This document shows positions 4,822 to 8,215 of a stretch of DNA of 8,215 bases, piece by piece. The DNA comes from an uncultured Lachnospiraceae bacterium (GTDB taxonomy: Bacteria; Bacillota; Clostridia; Lachnospirales; Lachnospiraceae). The stretch lies in the NCBI GenBank assembly GCA_902489925.1, contig CABUBX010000097.1:1-8215 (forward strand), in the 5' to 3' direction. The notes beneath the pieces are model-generated. The model searched no databases. It worked only from the letters and a program-made list of their open reading frames with translations, and had not been told where the DNA came from. The translations under genes were made by a program, and so were the position numbers. Positions within the stretch are counted from its first letter, which is position 1. Each line of letters starts with the position of its first letter.

Positions 4822-5565
4822 ATGTTGGAAAATAAAGTGGCATTAGTCACCGGCGCAAGCCGGGGAATCGGCCGGGAAATTGCGTTGACATTAGCTAAAA
4901 ACGGCGCCAAGGTCATTGTCAATTATAATGGCTCTGAAGCTGCGGCAAAGGCTGTTGCACAGGAGATTGAAGCATTTGGAGGACAGGCAGAAATTTATCA
5001 GTGCAATGTGGCGGATTTTGATGCGACAAAGGTTATGATTGATACAATTATTAAAGAGAATAAGCATCTGGATATTTTAGTAAATAATGCGGGCATTACA
5101 AAGGACGGTCTGATGATGCGCATGAGTGAGGTTGACTTTGATGATGTGATTGATATTAATTTAAAGGGATGTTTTAACTGTATCCGCCATGTTTCAAGAC
5201 AGATGCTCAAGCAAAGAGGCGGAAGAATTATTAATATGTCATCCTTTGTCGGACGCAGCGGAAATGCGGGACAGTTAAATTATTCGGCGTCTAAAGCCGG
5301 AGTCATCGGTCTTACAATGGCTGCAGCAAGAGAGCTTGCAAGCAGAGGCGTTACAGTGAATGCCGTTGCACCGGGATTTATTCAGACAGAGATGACAGCG
5401 GTGCTTGGCGATGATGCAAAAAAGGCGATTATGCAGTCAATTCCTATGGGAACTTTGGGCGAAACAAAGGATGTGGCAGAGCTTGTTTTATTCCTTGCTT
5501 CGGAAAATGCAAAGTATATTACCGGACAGACCATCAGCGTTGACGGCGGTATGTACATGGGATAA
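4822..5565 (+). CDS. fabG: 3-oxoacyl-[acyl-carrier-protein] reductase
   Basis: This is a 247-residue short-chain dehydrogenase that reduces 3-ketoacyl-ACP to (R)-3-hydroxyacyl-ACP with NADPH, the first reduction of the cycle; homologues work as tetramers. The Rossmann glycine motif TGASRGIGREIA is at residues 10-21. NNAG is at 88-91. The catalytic residues are S141 (NMSSFVG), Y154 and K158 (NYSASKAG). The loop NAVAPGFIQTEMT and the C-terminus ITGQTISVDGGMYMG are characteristic of FabG. The ATG at 4822 follows GGAGG (4808-4812), and the length is standard. It is part of the tight fab cluster, 15 bases after fabD; the fabF ribosome binding site overlaps its stop codon, consistent with coupled translation. 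Confidence 0.96.
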   Translation: MLENKVALVTGASRGIGREIALTLAKNGAKVIVNYNGSEAAAKAVAQEIEAFGGQAEIYQCNVADFDATKVMIDTIIKENKHLDILVNNAGITKDGLMMRMSEVDFDDVIDINLKGCFNCIRHVSRQMLKQRGGRIINMSSFVGRSGNAGQLNYSASKAGVIGLTMAAARELASRGVTVNAVAPGFIQTEMTAVLGDDAKKAIMQSIPMGTLGETKDVAELVLFLASENAKYITGQTISVDGGMYMG

Positions 5566-5579
5566 GGAGGAAAAGTAGA

Positions 5580-6815
5580 ATGAAAAGAGTTGTTGTCACA
5601 GGTATGGGTGCGATTACCCCAATCGGAAATACAGTGGAGGAGTTTTGGTCCTCAATCAAAGAAGAAAAAGTAGGTATTAACCCGATTACAACATTTGATA
5701 CAACCGATTATAAAGTAAAGCTCGCTGCAGAGGTGAAGGGCTTTGTGGCAAAAGAGCATATTGAGTTTAAAGCAGCAAAACGTATGGAAAGGTTTTCACA
5801 GTTTGCTGTTGCAGCAGCAAAAGAGGCGATGAATCAGGCCGGTCTTGATATGGCAAAGGAGGATGCTTACCGTGTTGGTGTGTCTGTTGGCGCCGGCGTT
5901 GGAAGCCTTTCATTACTTGAAAAAGAAGTTTTAAAGCTTCATGAAAAAGGACCGTCAAGAGTGTCACCTTTATTTATTCCAATGTTTATATCGAATATGG
6001 CCGCAGGAAATATTTCTATATATTATGGTATGAAAGGTAAATGTATCGACATTGTGACAGCCTGTGCGACAGGAAGTCACTGTATCGGGGAGGCTTACCG
6101 CTCAATTCAGTGCGGCGATGCCGATGTGATGCTTGCCGGAGGTGCCGAGAGCTGTATTTGTCCGACAGGTGTTGCCGGGTTTACATCTTTGACAGCATTG
6201 ACAACATCGGAAAACCCGATGCGTGCATCCATTCCGTTTGATAAAGACAGAAGCGGTTTTGTCATGGGTGAGGGCGCAGGTATTGTTGTTCTTGAAAGCC
6301 TTGAACACGCACAGGCAAGAGGTGCACATATTCTTGCCGAGATTTCAGGCTACGGTGCGACAAGTGATGCTTATCACATTACTTCCCCGGCAGAGGATGG
6401 CATGGGCGCAGCAACAGCAATGATGAATGCAATGAAGGAAGCCGGAGTAACTCCGGAGGATGTCAGCTATATTAATGCACACGGTACAAGTACACACCAT
6501 AATGATTTGTTTGAGACAAGAGCAATTAAGGCGGCGCTCGGTGAGGCAGCTTATAAGGTGCCGGTGAGCTCTACAAAGTCTATGATAGGGCATTTGCTTG
6601 GCGCGGCAGGCGCGGTTGAATTTATTACATGTGTCAAATCTATTGAAGACAGTTATATTCATCCAACGGTAGGTTTATGTGAGGCTGATGAGGAATGTGA
6701 CTTAAATTATGTGCCAAATCACGGTTTATCTGTGCCGGTGAATGTTGCGATGAGCAACTCATTAGGTTTTGGCGGACATAACGCGACGCTGCTTGTTAAA
6801 AAGTTTGAAGCATAA
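5580..6815 (+). CDS. fabF: 3-oxoacyl-[acyl-carrier-protein] synthase II
   Basis: This 411-residue elongating condensing enzyme joins malonyl-ACP to acyl-ACP with release of CO2. The N-terminus KRVVVTGMGAITPIGNTVEE is typical of KAS I/II. The nucleophile is C162 in VTACATGSH. The catalytic histidines are H301 in NAHGTST and H338 in SMIGHLLGAAGAVE, with K333 five residues before the latter. The glycine-rich C-terminus NSLGFGGHNATLL is present. The length is that of the family and every catalytic residue is present. Cys-His-His separates it from FabH-type initiating synthases (Cys-His-Asn). ATG 5580 follows AAGGAGG (5564-5570), which overlaps the fabG stop. It is the only condensing enzyme in the window, so it may do both FabB-like and FabF-like work, as reported for some Clostridia; that part is inference. 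Confidence 0.96.
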   Translation: MKRVVVTGMGAITPIGNTVEEFWSSIKEEKVGINPITTFDTTDYKVKLAAEVKGFVAKEHIEFKAAKRMERFSQFAVAAAKEAMNQAGLDMAKEDAYRVGVSVGAGVGSLSLLEKEVLKLHEKGPSRVSPLFIPMFISNMAAGNISIYYGMKGKCIDIVTACATGSHCIGEAYRSIQCGDADVMLAGGAESCICPTGVAGFTSLTALTTSENPMRASIPFDKDRSGFVMGEGAGIVVLESLEHAQARGAHILAEISGYGATSDAYHITSPAEDGMGAATAMMNAMKEAGVTPEDVSYINAHGTSTHHNDLFETRAIKAALGEAAYKVPVSSTKSMIGHLLGAAGAVEFITCVKSIEDSYIHPTVGLCEADEECDLNYVPNHGLSVPVNVAMSNSLGFGGHNATLLVKKFEA

Positions 6816-6827
6816 AGGTGATGGAAG

Positions 6828-7283
6828 ATGGATATAGAAAAGATTATTCAATTAATTGATAAGGTTGCCGAGGCACCGATTACATCCTTAAATATAGAAG
6901 AAGGCTCTTTAAAAATAAGTATTGAAAAAAACAATGGTGTAATGCAGACAGTGACAGCACCGGTGCAGATTGTACCCGAGGTAGCGTCTGTACCTGAAAG
7001 TGCATGTAAGGCCGATGTCATTGAGGAAGAAGCCGTTTTGTCTGAAAAACTCAAAGAAATTACAGCGCCGATTGTCGGTGTGTTTTATGAGGCATCTTCT
7101 CCGGAGGCAGCACCTTTTGTAAAGGTCGGTGACATTGTTTCAAAAGGTCAGGTTGTTGGAATTGTTGAGGCAATGAAGCTGATGAATGAAATTGAAAGTG
7201 AAGTTGACGGTGAAATTGCTGAGATTCTTGTGAAAAACGGTGAGGCTGTAGAATTTGGCCAGCCTTTATTTAAAGTGAGATAA
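6828..7283 (+). CDS. accB: Biotin carboxyl carrier protein of acetyl-CoA carboxylase (BCCP)
   Basis: This 151-residue subunit carries biotin between the biotin carboxylase (AccC) and the carboxyltransferase (AccA/AccD), making malonyl-CoA. An N-terminal helical region (residues about 1-30, DIEKIIQLIDKVAEAPITSL) is followed by a linker rich in V, A, E and P (about 38-75). The biotinyl domain (about 78-151) begins with APIVGVFYEASSPEAAPFV. EAMKLMNEI contains K117, the lysine biotinylated by BirA. The segment PFVKVGD and the ending EFGQPLFKVR are standard. The thumb-like insertion typical of AccB is seen at FYEASSPEAAPFV. The start at 6828 follows AAAGGTG (6814-6820) at 7 bases. It lies 12 bases after fabF and 11 before fabZ, inside the continuous operon. 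Confidence 0.95.
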   Translation: MDIEKIIQLIDKVAEAPITSLNIEEGSLKISIEKNNGVMQTVTAPVQIVPEVASVPESACKADVIEEEAVLSEKLKEITAPIVGVFYEASSPEAAPFVKVGDIVSKGQVVGIVEAMKLMNEIESEVDGEIAEILVKNGEAVEFGQPLFKVR

Positions 7284-7294
7284 GGAAGGTAAGG

Positions 7295-7723
7295 ATGACA
7301 ACTTTAGGTATTAAAGAAATTATGGATATTATCCCGCACCGTCAGCCATTTCTGCTTGTGGATAAGGCGGAGATTATTGAAGACGGCAAAAAAGCAGTGG
7401 GATATAAAGCAGTAACATACAATGAGCCGTTTTTTGCAGGCCATTTTCCGACAGAGCCTGTGATGCCGGGCGTACTCATTATTGAAGCGATGGCACAGGT
7501 TGGGGCAATTGTGATTTTGAGCCAGCCGGAAATGAAAGGGAAGATAGCGTTCTTTGGCGGTGTGAATAAAGCGCGCTTTAGAAATAAGGTTGTACCCGGA
7601 ACAATGCTTCGCATGGAAGTGGAGATTATTAAGCAAAAAGGACCGATTGGAATCGGTGCGGCTGTTGCTTACGACGGTGACAAGAAAGTGGCTGAAGCAG
7701 AGCTTACATTTGCCATTGGCTAA
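7295..7723 (+). CDS. fabZ: 3-hydroxyacyl-[acyl-carrier-protein] dehydratase
   Basis: This is a 142-residue hot-dog-fold enzyme that removes water from (R)-3-hydroxyacyl-ACP to give trans-2-enoyl-ACP, the substrate of FabK. The N-terminus IKEIMDIIPHRQPFLLVDK is diagnostic. The catalytic pair is H50 in FAGHFPTEPVMPGVL and E64 in IIEAMAQVGA, spaced by 14 residues as in E. coli FabZ. FFGGVNKARFRNKVVPGT is also conserved. The length is normal. The start has GGAAGG at 7284-7289, directly after the accB stop. The accB-fabZ-accC arrangement is the conserved one in Firmicutes. No fabM-like isomerase or fabA/fabN paralogue is seen in the window, so how double bonds are introduced cannot be read from this locus. 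Confidence 0.96.
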   Translation: MTTLGIKEIMDIIPHRQPFLLVDKAEIIEDGKKAVGYKAVTYNEPFFAGHFPTEPVMPGVLIIEAMAQVGAIVILSQPEMKGKIAFFGGVNKARFRNKVVPGTMLRMEVEIIKQKGPIGIGAAVAYDGDKKVAEAELTFAIG

Positions 7724-7735
7724 CGAGGTGTCATA

Positions 7736-8215
7736 ATGATTAAGAAAGTTTTAATTGCCAACAGAGGTGAAATTGCTGTCAGAATTATACGCGCCTGCCG
7801 TGAGATGGGCATCGAAACTGTGGCAATCTATTCTAAAGCAGATGAGGAAGCGCTGCACACACAGCTTGCAGATGAGGCCATCTGTATTGGTCCTGCGCCA
7901 TCTAAGGGCAGCTATTTGAATATGGAAAATATTTTAAGCGCGACTATTATCAGTGGTGCTGATGCCATTCATCCGGGATTTGGCTTTTTATCTGAGAATA
8001 CAAAGTTTGTAGAAATGTGCGAGGAATGTCATATTACATTTATTGGCCCTTCTTCAAAATTGATTCATGCAATGGGAAATAAATCCGAAGCACGAATGAC
8101 GATGATGAATGCCGGTGTGCCTGTGATTCCGGGAACAAAGGATGCGGTTTATGATGCAAAGGCCGCCCTTGAGATTGCAAAGGGGATAGGCTTTCCGGTA
8201 ATGATTAAAGCGTCC
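7736..8215 (+). CDS. accC: Biotin carboxylase subunit of acetyl-CoA carboxylase, N-terminal part
   Basis: This frame opens at ATG 7736 and runs to the window edge without a stop, giving 160 of an expected ~450 residues. AccC carboxylates the biotin of BCCP using ATP and bicarbonate. The visible part covers the N-terminal biotin-carboxylase domain: KVLIANRGEIAVRIIRACRE at residues 4-23, HPGFGFLSEN at 79-88, and FIGPSSKLIHAMGNKSEAR at 103-121 with K116 in the ATP-grasp entry. The ATP-grasp domain then begins, with K158 in FPVMIKAS just before the edge. The ribosome binding site CGAGGTG (7724-7730) lies directly after the fabZ stop. Other biotin carboxylases (pyruvate or propionyl-CoA types) share these motifs, but the position after accB and fabZ makes AccC by far the best call. 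accD and accA are expected downstream. Confidence 0.95.
   Translation, partial: MIKKVLIANRGEIAVRIIRACREMGIETVAIYSKADEEALHTQLADEAICIGPAPSKGSYLNMENILSATIISGADAIHPGFGFLSENTKFVEMCEECHITFIGPSSKLIHAMGNKSEARMTMMNAGVPVIPGTKDAVYDAKAALEIAKGIGFPVMIKAS

Noticed and set aside
4554..4922. 122-residue minus-strand frame across fabD/fabG
   Set aside because: It is antisense to two well-supported genes, with no ribosome binding site or recognisable motif; a shadow frame.
6345..6662. Minus-strand frame opposite fabF, and a similar one opposite fabZ (7304-7636)
   Set aside because: Both lie fully inside conserved enzymes on the plus strand and have no start signals.
1..8215. CRISPR array, tRNA/rRNA genes, insertion sequence or phage elements
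   Set aside because: No spaced direct repeats, tRNA-like cloverleaf, transposase motifs or terminal inverted repeats were seen by eye; the window is otherwise filled by known genes.

Overview
The window is chromosomal DNA from a low-to-moderate GC Gram-positive anaerobe, most likely Clostridia and probably Lachnospiraceae. The reasons are strong AGGAGG-type ribosome binding sites, a FabK-type enoyl-ACP reductase in place of FabI, and the fused type II fatty-acid/acetyl-CoA carboxylase operon order found in Clostridia and streptococci. The family assignment comes from gene content and protein resemblance, not from a database search.

Left part (1-2400). The window opens in the last 49 codons of a GH32 sucrose/fructan hydrolase. 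A PfkB-family fructokinase follows 15 bases later, and the two form the end of a sucrose-use operon that closes with a strong hairpin at 1140-1184. A small, very acidic, membrane-anchored protein of unknown function lies on the minus strand (1198-1476). Divergent from it is a DUF554 membrane-protein gene (1676-2346) broken by an apparent one-base deletion near 1997. The intergenic space between these two holds two perfect inverted repeats: 14-base A/T-tract arms at 1523-1556 and a 12-base palindrome at 1598-1609.

Right part (2401-8215). A good sigma-A-type promoter (TTGTCA, 17 bases, TAAAAT) drives acpP, followed by fabK, fabD, fabG, fabF, accB, fabZ and accC; the last runs off the window edge. 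From acpP onward this matches the order known from streptococci. Catalytic residues are present in every complete enzyme. Together the genes make malonyl-CoA (accB, accC, with accD and accA expected downstream), load malonyl onto ACP (fabD), condense (fabF), reduce (fabG), dehydrate (fabZ) and reduce again (fabK), with all intermediates carried on acpP. fabH and a regulator gene such as fabT are not next to the operon here.

Control. The only large gap inside the operon, between fabK and fabD (3729-3888), holds a GC-rich hairpin and a perfect 23-bp inverted repeat with a TTTGA-N3-TCAAA core. That core matches the operator pattern of FabT, the MarR-family lipid regulator. This suggests two separately tunable units, acpP-fabK and fabD onward. 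A hairpin around the acpP stop codon and another in the acpP leader may add post-transcriptional control.

Overall this is mostly well-known housekeeping DNA. I see no new multi-gene system. The points most worth checking are the internal FabT-like operator, the DUF554 frameshift, the paired inverted repeats at 1523-1609 and the patterned acidic membrane protein.
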